Source: Bacilli bacterium
Lineage (GTDB): Bacteria > Bacillota_I > Bacilli_A > RFN20 > CAG-826
Assembly (NCBI GenBank): GCA_016296775.1
Contig: JAEDIE010000025.1
Location: 1-21,187, forward strand
Length of the DNA stretch: 21,187 nucleotides
Direction: 5' to 3'
The notes beneath the pieces are model-generated. The model did not search any database. It saw only the letters and a program-made list of their open reading frames with translations, and was not told where the DNA came from. This document shows positions 6,580 to 14,719 of the stretch, piece after piece. Within the stretch, counting starts at the first letter, position 1. The number at the start of each line of letters is the position of its first letter. Made by a program: the position numbers and the translations under genes.

Positions 6580-8535
6580 ATGCCTAGAATTGAATTAATA
6601 AATGTTTCCAAAAGATGGGGTGATTTTGTTGGTGTAGATCACCTCAATATGGTCATTGAAGATAGAGAATTTGTTACTCTTTTAGGTCCTTCAGGATGTG
6701 GTAAAACAACTACATTAAGAATGATTGCTGGACTTGAAACTCCAACTGAAGGAAGAATTACAATTGGTAATAAAATTGTTTTTGATAGTGAATTAGGTAT
6801 TAATATTTCTCCTGCAAAAAGAGATATTGGTTTCTTATTCCAAAACTATGCTCTTTGGCCACATATGACCGTTCAAAAGAATATTGAATTCGGTCTTGAA
6901 AATTTAAAAGGCTTTATGCCAATAAACGAAGCTGAATATGTTGCTAACAAAAAATTAATGGTAATAGTTGATGATTTTGCCAAAGTTAAAGAAATTATCG
7001 AATCATGCGTTGATAAAGAAAATAGATTACAAATTAATAAAGTCTATGTTGCTTTAGAAAACTATTTTGAAATTACTGAATTATCAAGTAAAAAACTTTA
7101 CAAGATTTATCGTAAAGTTTTTGAAAAATACTTTAACAAAGAAGTTAGTGATGAAGTTAAAGCAAAAATCGAAGCAACTTTAACTATAGAAATTGAAAGC
7201 TTCAAAAATAAACTTAATGCATATTGTGCTAAAATCGAGGCTAAATATGAAAAACTTAACTACAAGTTATTAAGTGATGGTGGTGTTTTAGGTCCTATCA
7301 CTTATGATCATGATTATGTCTTAGATAAAGAAGTTTTAGATATGTTATCAAGACATGAAGAAATGATCCAACTTGTTATTGATTCAACTTATAGTAGTGT
7401 TAAACCACAAACTATGATTGAAAACTCAACAAATTATTCTTCTGATGCTTGTAAAACTTTTGCTTCTTTAAGTATTTGTAAAATTGCTAAAAAGATTAAA
7501 GATAAAGAACAAAAAGAAAGTGAAGCAAATAAAGAAGAAGTAGAAAAAGAAATTGAAACTTTAAAAGAAGTATATAAAGAAACACTTAATAAGATTGTTT
7601 CAAAATATAAATCTAAAGTAGAGGTTTTAGTTAATAAATATGCTAACGATGGATATTTACTTAGAAACGATGGTTCATTAATTCCATTTATTGATTTAAA
7701 AAATGGTGAATTTGACGGAACAGAAGTTCATATTTTAAAGAATAGAAAACTTTCTAAAGAAGAAATCGATCTTAAAGTAAGAGCAGTTGGACGTGTAGTT
7801 AAGATTTCTGAATTTATGGAAAGATATCCAAGCGAATTAAGCGGTGGTCAACAACAACGTGTTGCTATCGCTCGTACCCTTGCTCCTGGACCAAAAGTCT
7901 TATTTATGGATGAACCATTATCTAACCTTGATGCTAAACTTAGACTTGAGATGAGAGGTGAACTTAAACGTTTACACACTTCAACCAACTCAACATTTGT
8001 TTATGTTACTCACGATCAATTAGAAGCTATGACTCTTGCTACAAGAATTTGCTTAATCAACAAAGGTTTACTTCAACAATATGATAATCCTTTAACTGTT
8101 TATTCAAATCCTGCAAACTTATTTGTAGCTGATTTCGTTGGTAACCCAAGCATTAACTTTATTAAATGTAAAGCTATTAAATCTAATAAAAAGAATGAAT
8201 TAACTGTTTCTTTCTTAGACGTTAAAGCTAGATTTATCGCTAAAAAAGATATTGATTTAAAAGGTGACACTGTTATTTTAGGTATTAGACCAGAATTCTT
8301 ACCTATTTCAAAGAATGGTGCTATTAAAGGTTTAGCCTATTCTACTCTTCCAAGTGGAATGGAAACTACAGTTAAAATTAATCTTCACGATGAAATTCTT
8401 TCAGCTGTTCAATTTGGTTTAATCGATTATCCAGTTGATGCTGAAATAAACTTTGACATTATCGGTGATCAAATTGTATTATTTGATGGTGAAAGCGGAA
8501 ACAACATTGGTGTTGGAGAAATAAAGATTTTATAA
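6580..8535 (+). CDS. ABC importer ATPase with a ~280-residue insertion
   Basis: This MalK/UgpC/FbpC-type ATPase powers the adjacent permease. A complete nucleotide-binding domain is present: Walker A GPSGCGKTT (36-44), Q-loop Q88, signature LSGGQ (420-424), Walker B LFMDE (441-445), D-loop SNLD (448-451), H-loop H478, and a C-terminal regulatory TOBE-like region (about 515-651). The Q-loop to signature distance is about 332 residues against about 52 in MalK. The surplus (about residues 110-388) sits in the helical subdomain that contacts the permease. It is helical, Lys/Glu-rich at about 303-350 and resembles no domain I recognise. The reading frame is intact, there is one ribosome site (AGGAGG 8 bases before ATG 6580), and no intein splice motifs are seen. 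Some Mycoplasma UgpC and PotA ATPases are also oversized. Confidence 0.9.
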   Translation: MPRIELINVSKRWGDFVGVDHLNMVIEDREFVTLLGPSGCGKTTTLRMIAGLETPTEGRITIGNKIVFDSELGINISPAKRDIGFLFQNYALWPHMTVQKNIEFGLENLKGFMPINEAEYVANKKLMVIVDDFAKVKEIIESCVDKENRLQINKVYVALENYFEITELSSKKLYKIYRKVFEKYFNKEVSDEVKAKIEATLTIEIESFKNKLNAYCAKIEAKYEKLNYKLLSDGGVLGPITYDHDYVLDKEVLDMLSRHEEMIQLVIDSTYSSVKPQTMIENSTNYSSDACKTFASLSICKIAKKIKDKEQKESEANKEEVEKEIETLKEVYKETLNKIVSKYKSKVEVLVNKYANDGYLLRNDGSLIPFIDLKNGEFDGTEVHILKNRKLSKEEIDLKVRAVGRVVKISEFMERYPSELSGGQQQRVAIARTLAPGPKVLFMDEPLSNLDAKLRLEMRGELKRLHTSTNSTFVYVTHDQLEAMTLATRICLINKGLLQQYDNPLTVYSNPANLFVADFVGNPSINFIKCKAIKSNKKNELTVSFLDVKARFIAKKDIDLKGDTVILGIRPEFLPISKNGAIKGLAYSTLPSGMETTVKINLHDEILSAVQFGLIDYPVDAEINFDIIGDQIVLFDGESGNNIGVGEIKIL

Positions 8536-8536
8536 G

Positions 8537-9493
8537 ATGGAAATTAAAGCGGCAGAACATATTGAAACTAAAGAAAAAACCTTAAATAAGCCTTCAATTG
8601 CTCGCCGCTTTTCATCTGGAGCAATAGATTTTCTATTTTTAGCTATTGTTTCAATTGGTTTATTTTTTCTTTCATACTTTTTAATTTTTCCTGAAGTTGG
8701 ATATTTTAAAAAGTTTGAAGAAGTTGATCAAAAATATATTGAATCAAATCTTTATATTGTAGAAAACGATAAACTTTATTCAGTTACAGATAAAATAAAC
8801 GAAAATGATGATCTTGAAGAAGCTTATGATACAAGAATAATTTATTTTTATACTCATGATGAAAGAGCTTTACAAGCTAATAAAATAGAAACTTATAATG
8901 AAGCTAAAATAGCTAGCTCTCTTTTTTATAAAGATAGTAGTGATAATATTGTTAAAAAGAACGAGATGGAATATCGCCTATTTAAAGAATTTTATGAAAA
9001 ACAATATGATTTAGCCATTTCTTTTTTAGATGATGATCCTTTAATTGTTAAAAATGGTAATGATACATTTTTAATAATGGTTTTTACTATCATCGTCATA
9101 ATTACTTTTACTTCATTAATTTTTTACTTTATTATTCCTTTATTAACTAAAAATAATTCAACGTTAGCTCAACTAATGTTTAAAATAGGACTTGCTAAAA
9201 GAATAACTAATTCTAAACCTAAATGGTATTTTATACTTATTAGATTTATTATTCTTTATATAATTTCATTTTTAGCTCCTTTCCTTGTATATTTAAAATT
9301 TAGTTACTTTTCAATAGTAATTGTTGGTTTAAACCTTTTATTAATGTGTATAACTAAAGAAAGAAACGGATTCCATGATATTGTTAGTAAAACATATTTA
9401 GTTGATTTAAGAAGCGATTACATAATTCAATTATCAAAAAATAATAAAGCAAGTGATGAAGAAGACAGAGTTTCGAAATTACTCGGGAAATAA
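8537..9493 (+). CDS. RDD-family membrane protein
   Basis: This is a 318-residue membrane protein of the RDD family, whose biochemical role is generally unknown (some members are linked to ion or osmotic stress). The signature is present: RRFSSGAIDF with R23/R24 and D31, and the C-terminal GFHD at 278-281. Four hydrophobic helices are visible at about 29-52, 177-203, 230-251 and 255-273. Helices 1 and 2 are separated by a long charged segment (about 53-176), probably extracytoplasmic and unusually large for the family. ATG at 8537 begins two bases after the ATPase stop, with only a distant GGAGAA, so translation is probably coupled to the importer genes. A role with that importer is suggested only by position. 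Confidence 0.75.
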   Translation: MEIKAAEHIETKEKTLNKPSIARRFSSGAIDFLFLAIVSIGLFFLSYFLIFPEVGYFKKFEEVDQKYIESNLYIVENDKLYSVTDKINENDDLEEAYDTRIIYFYTHDERALQANKIETYNEAKIASSLFYKDSSDNIVKKNEMEYRLFKEFYEKQYDLAISFLDDDPLIVKNGNDTFLIMVFTIIVIITFTSLIFYFIIPLLTKNNSTLAQLMFKIGLAKRITNSKPKWYFILIRFIILYIISFLAPFLVYLKFSYFSIVIVGLNLLLMCITKERNGFHDIVSKTYLVDLRSDYIIQLSKNNKASDEEDRVSKLLGK

Positions 9494-9494
9494 T

Positions 9495-10235
9495 ATGGAT
9501 TTTGAACTTAAAAGCGTACAAAACTTTAGAGACTTAGGGAACATTTTAACAAAAGATAATCGTAAAATTAAAAGCAATCTTCTTTTTAGAAGTGCTACTT
9601 TAAGCACTTTAAGTGAAGAAGAATATAATATTTTAAAGAATAAATATAATTTAAGTTTAGTCATAGATTTTAGAAGCGAAACATCTTTTAAGAATAAACC
9701 AGATAATATTTATTCAACTAGAAAAGAACATCTAAAAGTATACAAATATTTAGATACTCAACGATTTGATTATTCAATTAAGGTAACTCCAGATGAATTT
9801 TTCTTTAATGTATATAGAGGATTTACTTTAACTGAGGAATCAATTTTAGCTTATAGAAAATTCTTTAAATTAATTATCGATCAAAAAGAAGGAAGTATTG
9901 TTTTTCATTGTACAAGCGGAAAAGATCGTACTGGTATAGCTAGCATGCTTCTTCTTTACGCTTTAGGTGTAGATAAAGAAACTATAATTAAAGAACATAT
10001 GAAAACTTTTGAATATATGTATCCTATATTCAAAAGTGAATTAAATAAGCTTGAAAATCCTACATATTTTGATGTTGATTTCTTATATTGTTTATATATT
10101 CCTAAACAAATATATGTTGAATATTACTTTAAATTATTAGATGAACATTATGGAGGAATAGAAAACTATATTAAAAACTATCTTAAAATTAGTGAGGATG
10201 AAATTAACATTTTAAAAGATAGGTATTTAGAATAA
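9495..10235 (+). CDS. Tyrosine/serine (or phosphosugar) CX5R phosphatase
   Basis: This is a 246-residue cysteine-based phosphatase of the Y_phosphatase3 (bacterial low-specificity, PTP-like) family. It has NFRDLG near the start, IDFR (D58, R60) and the P-loop HCTSGKDRTG with nucleophile C139 and R145; K143 and D144 fit the family's lipid/inositide-phosphatase-like loop. ATG 9495 is preferred to an in-frame start at 9453, which would overlap the RDD gene by 41 bases. From 9495 the protein begins MDFELKSVQNFRDLG, the usual family N-terminus, one base after the previous stop. It is cytoplasmic and co-transcribed with the importer. It may act on phosphoproteins or on a phosphorylated small molecule. 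No substrate can be inferred from the sequence. Confidence 0.82.
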   Translation: MDFELKSVQNFRDLGNILTKDNRKIKSNLLFRSATLSTLSEEEYNILKNKYNLSLVIDFRSETSFKNKPDNIYSTRKEHLKVYKYLDTQRFDYSIKVTPDEFFFNVYRGFTLTEESILAYRKFFKLIIDQKEGSIVFHCTSGKDRTGIASMLLLYALGVDKETIIKEHMKTFEYMYPIFKSELNKLENPTYFDVDFLYCLYIPKQIYVEYYFKLLDEHYGGIENYIKNYLKISEDEINILKDRYLE

Positions 10236-10236
10236 A

Positions 10237-10267
10237 AATTTATTATTTATTATTAATATAATAAATT
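10237..10267 (+). promoter_or_regulatory. AT-rich inverted repeat and -10 box before the RpiR gene
   Basis: Ten-base arms (10237-10246/10258-10267) flank an 11-base loop, and the right arm overlaps a perfect TATAAT (10257-10262) about 34 bases before the RpiR start codon. It is either a weak hairpin end of the importer operon, a promoter/operator of the regulator gene, or both. All bases in the stem are A or T, so chance pairing is possible. Confidence 0.45.
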
Positions 10268-10295
10268 AGTGATAAACTATAGTGGATTAAAAATT

Positions 10296-11156
10296 ATGAA
10301 TAGTTGTTTATTAAGAATTAACGAGTATTATAAAGCATTTACTAAACAAGAGAAAAAGCTTGCTGATTTTTTAATTCGTAATGCTAACGAAGCTTCTTTA
10401 CTTACAATTTCAGAATTATCTAAAAAATGTGGAGTTAGTTGTTCTACAGTTAATAGATTTGCTATTAATTTAGGGTATAAAGGATATAAAGAATTTATAA
10501 AAGACTTATATTTAGAAGCTAATTCTTTAATTGAAAACGAAAATGTTTATGAAATTAACCACGATAATCCTCTTAATATGGATGTAAGTACAGTTATTAA
10601 AGTTGTTTGTAATTTAAATATTGAATCTATTCAAAATTCACTTATGATGCTTGATGAAAATAAAGTTAATAAAGCAATTGAAACTATTCATAAAGCAAGT
10701 AGAGTAGTAGTTTTTGCTTTAAGTGGATCTGTTGCTCCCGCTTTAGATTTGAAATTTAAGTTTCAAAGACTTGGTATTATTTGTGAAGTTTATGATTCTC
10801 CTCACTCACTTATTTTAGCTGGAACAACTTTAAAAAGTAAGGATGTAGTTATAGCTCTTTCATATACTGGTGAAACTAAAGAAATTTTAGATGCAATAAA
10901 GTATGTTAAAGAAAACGGAGCTAAAACAATTGCTATTACTATGGTAGGAAATAATGCTTTATCAAAGATTGCTGATATTTGTATTGAACATTCTTCAGTA
11001 GATAAAGGATTAAGAACTTATTCAACTAGAAGTAGAGTTGTTCAAGAAAATATCATTGATATTTTATATATTGGATTATGTAGTAAGCGTAAAGCTTTCT
11101 TAGAGAAATATTATTCTTTATTTGTTAAAGATAAAGATGATTTAAATACTAAATAG
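10296..11156 (+). CDS. RpiR-family transcriptional regulator with SIS domain
   Basis: This 286-residue regulator has an N-terminal RpiR helix-turn-helix (about residues 1-75; LTISELSKKCGVSCSTVNRF is the recognition region) followed by a SIS sugar-phosphate-binding domain (about 120-255) with FALSGS and the ALSYTGETKE loop. RpiR proteins typically sense phosphorylated sugars such as MurNAc-6-P, GlcNAc-6-P or ribose-5-P. ATG 10296 is preferred over a GTG at 10269 because family members start MNxxxxI about 15 residues before the (S/T)xxE motif, and a GGA sits 9 bases upstream. Its own -10 is at 10257. Placed after an importer and phosphatase, and near sugar-bisphosphate aldolases, it is the best candidate for the regulator of the window's left half. 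Confidence 0.85.
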   Translation: MNSCLLRINEYYKAFTKQEKKLADFLIRNANEASLLTISELSKKCGVSCSTVNRFAINLGYKGYKEFIKDLYLEANSLIENENVYEINHDNPLNMDVSTVIKVVCNLNIESIQNSLMMLDENKVNKAIETIHKASRVVVFALSGSVAPALDLKFKFQRLGIICEVYDSPHSLILAGTTLKSKDVVIALSYTGETKEILDAIKYVKENGAKTIAITMVGNNALSKIADICIEHSSVDKGLRTYSTRSRVVQENIIDILYIGLCSKRKAFLEKYYSLFVKDKDDLNTK

Positions 11157-11173
11157 TGTATATATTTTGTTTA

Positions 11174-11202
11174 TTGTTTTATATATTCTTATTTGTTTTA
11201 AT
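11174..11202 (+). promoter_or_regulatory. Putative promoter of the serpin gene
   Basis: TTGTTT (11174-11179) and TTTAAT (11197-11202) are spaced by 17 bases, giving a start near 11209 and a short leader with AGAGGTGAT as ribosome site. The -35 matches only three of six bases. Confidence 0.35.
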
Positions 11203-11223
11203 ATGAGTAGAGGTGATATAAAT

Positions 11224-12564
11224 ATGAAACAAAGAAACAAATTTTTCCTATCATTAATGACACTTATCCTTTCGTTAGGAGTAGTTTCATTATCTTCATG
11301 TGTATCTTTTGAAACTATTACTAATATTAAAAAGATTAACAAAACTTATTCAGATGAAGAATTAAAAGCAATTTACGCTTCATCAATCAACGCTTTAAAC
11401 GAAGTAAATTATCCTTCAAAAACACAAAAACATAATAAATACGACGATGAATTTGTTTTAGGTGTTAAAACATTTAATGAGTCTATTTTTTCTAAACACA
11501 TAGGAAATAATAGTAATTTTGTATATTGTCCTACTAATTTATATTCATCTTTACACTTTCTTTCTTTAGGAGCAAGTGAAGAAGCATCACTTTTAATTGA
11601 TAACGCTTTACATGTTAACAAAGATAGTAGAATTACTAATTATAAAAAATATTTTGAAAATAATTATTTTGTGTCTGATAATGGATTAAGCAATATTTAT
11701 AACGCACTTTTTATAAAAGATACTCCAAATTATATATTAAATCCTAACTATTTAGATAATTTAACCAATCATTATTGTGAAGCTTATTCTCTTGATTTTA
11801 AAAATGAAAATGCTATTAACAATATGATTTATAATATAAATAAAAAGGTAAATGAACCTGATTTATTAAAAAGAGAAGATATAAAAATAACAGATTATAC
11901 AGCTTTTATATTATTTAATACTTTCCTTTTTGATCATAGATGGAGCAAAACTTTTTCAATAGATACAAACTATAAAGATATGTTTTATTCATTTGACGAT
12001 CAAAAAGAAGTTACATATATGACTCATAGTTTTGTTGGAAGTGTAAAAGAGTACGCAAATCATATGGTTTTTGAAGACTACTTATTAAATGGATATAAAG
12101 TTAGATACTATGTTACAAAAGAAGCAAGTCAAGATATAAGAGATTATGTTTCAAAAGATAACTATTTTGATGAGTTAGTTTATGATTATGAAGATATGGC
12201 AATTATTAATTTAAGTGTTCCTAAATTTGAATTTAAAAACACTATTAATTTTAATGCTTCTTTAAAAGAGATAGGATTAAGCACACTTTTTAAAGAAAAA
12301 GAAAACTTTAATAATTGTTTTACATTTTTAGATGGAAAAGAACATACCACATTTATTGAAAATTCTATTCAAGCTACAAAAGTAAAATTTGATAATGATG
12401 GAGCAAGTTTTAAATCAATTCAAGCTACATCAATTGGAGAAGCAACTTCACCTGCTCCGATAGATGGAAGATATGAAATTAAGCTTGAAAACCCATTTAT
12501 TTTTGAAATTAGAGATGAATATAATCTTCCAATATTATTTGGATTATTAAACGACGTTAACTAA
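11224..12564 (+). CDS. Serpin-family lipoprotein (putative secreted protease inhibitor)
   Basis: This is a 446-residue serpin anchored as a lipoprotein. The signal peptide ends in LSSC with C26. Serpin landmarks occur in order: the helix-B region NFVYCPTNLYSSLHF to SLGASEE (98-120), the FILFNTFLFDHRW shutter strand (228-240), PKFEFKNTINF (333-343), a hinge-like region at 387-400, and the C-terminal ENPFIFEI and ILFGLL (422-442). ATG 11224 follows AGAGGTGAT; an upstream in-frame start lacks a site. Bacterial serpins inhibit host or bacterial proteases, for example Bifidobacterium serpin and the siropins of Eubacterium siraeum. Here the hinge has F396, K397 and I399 where inhibitory serpins have small residues, and the reactive loop is about six residues longer than in alpha-1-antitrypsin. 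Inhibitory activity is therefore uncertain. Confidence 0.85.
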   Translation: MKQRNKFFLSLMTLILSLGVVSLSSCVSFETITNIKKINKTYSDEELKAIYASSINALNEVNYPSKTQKHNKYDDEFVLGVKTFNESIFSKHIGNNSNFVYCPTNLYSSLHFLSLGASEEASLLIDNALHVNKDSRITNYKKYFENNYFVSDNGLSNIYNALFIKDTPNYILNPNYLDNLTNHYCEAYSLDFKNENAINNMIYNINKKVNEPDLLKREDIKITDYTAFILFNTFLFDHRWSKTFSIDTNYKDMFYSFDDQKEVTYMTHSFVGSVKEYANHMVFEDYLLNGYKVRYYVTKEASQDIRDYVSKDNYFDELVYDYEDMAIINLSVPKFEFKNTINFNASLKEIGLSTLFKEKENFNNCFTFLDGKEHTTFIENSIQATKVKFDNDGASFKSIQATSIGEATSPAPIDGRYEIKLENPFIFEIRDEYNLPILFGLLNDVN

Positions 12565-12586
12565 ATTCTAGATTATTAATTTTATC

Positions 12587-12620
12587 AAAAAAGCATTTAT
12601 TCGTTTTAAATGCTTTTTTT
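12587..12620 (+). terminator. Intrinsic terminator after the serpin gene
   Basis: A 13-bp stem (12587-12599 with 12607-12619) containing GCATTTA/TAAATGC closes a 7-base loop and runs into T7 (12614-12620). It lies 22 bases after the serpin stop. Confidence 0.9.
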
Positions 12621-12624
12621 GTTG

Positions 12625-12645
12625 TATAATATAACTATTAGGAGA
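12625..12645 (+). promoter_or_regulatory. Promoter -10 and ribosome site of the oxidoreductase/AcnX operon
   Basis: A perfect TATAAT (12625-12630) immediately follows the terminator T-tract. No good -35 is seen at 16-18 bases, where the terminator stem lies. TAGGAGA (12639-12645) is spaced 7 bases from ATG 12653. The leader would be about 15 bases. Confidence 0.55.
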
Positions 12646-12652
12646 TAAAGAT

Positions 12653-14710
12653 ATGATAGATAATGATATTCTTTTTACGCCTTGGAAGATTAATAATCTT
12701 GAAATCAAAAACAGGATTGTTCTTTGTCCAATGGGTGGAACAAGTATTTTTGGGTGGATGGAACCAAATCATTTTGATAAGGAAGCTAGTGAGCTTCTTT
12801 TAACTATTGCTAAAAATAATTGTGGTTTAATTATTCCAGGTATTGCTCCAATTAGAGATGCCGTTTTAGGAAAGTGGTTATATCAAGGAAAAGGTAAGTT
12901 TAAAAAGTTAAAAGTATTTATGGATGAAGTCCATAAAACTGGTGCTAAATTATTTATTCAACTTACAGCTGGATTTGGTAGAAGCTTTGCTATTACTAAT
13001 GAACTTAAGATTTTAGCAACAAATAAAGTAATTGGAACACTTGCTAAACCTATTTTAAATATGGATAGAATTATGGCTGCTCCTAGTGAATTGCCAAATA
13101 GATGGACTGATGATGTTAAGAGTAGAGCTTTAACTAAAGAAGAAATAAATAAGTTGATTTACGCTTTTGCAAAAACTTCTAAACTTCTTAAAGAAGCAGG
13201 AGTAGATGGAGTTGAAGTTCATGCTGTTCATGAAGGGTATCTTCTTGATCAATTTACTCTTCCTTATACTAATAAAAGAACTGATGAATATGGTGGAAAT
13301 TTAGAAAATCGCTATAGATTCCCATGTGAAATTGTTAAAGCTATCAAAAAAGAATGTGGTAAAGATTTCCCAGTTTCTTTACGTTTTTCTATTGAAAGTA
13401 AAACTAAAGATTTCTGTGTTGGCGTTTTACCAGAAGAAAAAGATTATAAAGAAGTAGGTAGAACATTTAAAGAAGCAACTGAAGCTGTAAAACTTTTAGA
13501 AGATGCTGGATATGATATGTTAAATTGTGATAATGGAACATATGATGCTTGGTATTGGGCTCATCCACCAGGATATATGCCTTTAAACTGTAACCTTGAA
13601 ACAGTAAGTGAATTTAAAAAATATACTAAATTACCAGTTGTTTGTGCAGGTAGAATGGAAGTAGAAGATGCCCGTAAAGCTTTAAAGGATAATAAAATTG
13701 ATGCTATGGGTGTAGCTAGACAATTTTTAGTTGATCCTGCTTGGGTTAGTAAATTAATTGAAGAAAGAGAAGAAGAAATTAAGCCTTGTATTTGTTGTCA
13801 TAATGCTTGTTTTAATTTTGCTAAATATAAAGGAAGTGCTAATGTTCAAGATATGGATGATACCTTCCATAATGCTAGATGTGCTTTAAATCCTCGTACA
13901 ATGCATGGTCATAAGTACGATATTAAAAAAGTAAAAAGAGTTAAAAACATTGCAATTATTGGAGCTGGAATAGCTGGACTTGAAAGTGCTATTGTTCTTA
14001 CTTTAAGAGGGCATAAAGTTAAAGTTTATGAAAAAGATAATCGAATAGGTGGAGTTTTTAATGAAGCTAGTAACTTTGACTTTAAAGAAAAAGATCAACA
14101 ATTACTAAGATGGTATGAATTGATGATTAAAAAACATAATATTGAAATCGAATTCAATCATTATGTTAAGGACTTAAACGAAATTAAAGCTGACGAAATC
14201 TTAGTTTGTGTTGGAAGTAAAGAAAGAACTCTTAAAGTTAAAGGTAGTGAAATTGCTGTTGATGCAATTAGTTACTTAAAACATAAAGATGTTGCTAAAG
14301 AAGGAAAAGTTGTTGTAATTGGTGGTGGTTTAACTGGATGTGAAATAGCTTACGATTTAATTAAACATAATAAAGATGTTTCTATTATTGAAATGCAAGA
14401 TGATTTAATGAAAGTAAAAGGTTTATGCTTAGCTAACTCTTCCTATTTAAAAGATTACTTTAATTTACATAAAACAAATATTTACTTAAATTCAAAAGTA
14501 GTAGAAATTAATGAAAAAGGAGTTACTATCGTTGATGAAAATAACAAAGAAGTATTTATAGAAGCTCAAAAAGTAATTTATAGTATTGGTTATACACCAA
14601 ATCCTCAATTTAAAGAATCTAGAAAAGTTCATTATATTGGAGATTGCTATAGTGTAGGTAATTTAAGAACTGTTATTTGGAGAGCTCACGATATTTGTTT
14701 AAAGATATAG
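12653..14710 (+). CDS. NADH:flavin oxidoreductase / 2-enoate reductase-type Fe-S flavoenzyme
   Basis: This 685-residue enzyme has the FadH/BaiCD/enoate-reductase architecture. It has an FMN-binding old-yellow-enzyme TIM barrel (about 1-370) with HAVHEGYLLDQF (190-201) and TDEYGGNLENRYRF. A [4Fe-4S] cluster is built from C379, C382, C386 and C410 (CICCHNAC and RCALNP). It is followed by an FAD domain (GAGIAG 437-442) and an NAD(P)H domain (GGGLTG 557-562). Such enzymes reduce activated C=C bonds of enoates or enoyl-CoAs in anaerobes. The HAVHEGYLLDQF wording resembles clostridial enoate reductases more than E. coli FadH. It is the first gene of an operon with aconitase X subunits, so the substrate is likely the unsaturated acid made by that dehydratase (inference). 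Confidence 0.87.
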   Translation: MIDNDILFTPWKINNLEIKNRIVLCPMGGTSIFGWMEPNHFDKEASELLLTIAKNNCGLIIPGIAPIRDAVLGKWLYQGKGKFKKLKVFMDEVHKTGAKLFIQLTAGFGRSFAITNELKILATNKVIGTLAKPILNMDRIMAAPSELPNRWTDDVKSRALTKEEINKLIYAFAKTSKLLKEAGVDGVEVHAVHEGYLLDQFTLPYTNKRTDEYGGNLENRYRFPCEIVKAIKKECGKDFPVSLRFSIESKTKDFCVGVLPEEKDYKEVGRTFKEATEAVKLLEDAGYDMLNCDNGTYDAWYWAHPPGYMPLNCNLETVSEFKKYTKLPVVCAGRMEVEDARKALKDNKIDAMGVARQFLVDPAWVSKLIEEREEEIKPCICCHNACFNFAKYKGSANVQDMDDTFHNARCALNPRTMHGHKYDIKKVKRVKNIAIIGAGIAGLESAIVLTLRGHKVKVYEKDNRIGGVFNEASNFDFKEKDQQLLRWYELMIKKHNIEIEFNHYVKDLNEIKADEILVCVGSKERTLKVKGSEIAVDAISYLKHKDVAKEGKVVVIGGGLTGCEIAYDLIKHNKDVSIIEMQDDLMKVKGLCLANSSYLKDYFNLHKTNIYLNSKVVEINEKGVTIVDENNKEVFIEAQKVIYSIGYTPNPQFKESRKVHYIGDCYSVGNLRTVIWRAHDICLKI

Positions 14711-14719
14711 AGGTAGTTT

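Noticed and set aside
6580..8535. The long ATPase as a fusion of two genes, a frameshift product or an intein carrier
   Set aside because: N- and C-terminal parts make a single complete nucleotide-binding domain, the frame is open throughout, and no intein splice residues (Cys/Ser at the start, HN before a Cys/Ser/Thr at the end) are seen at the boundaries.
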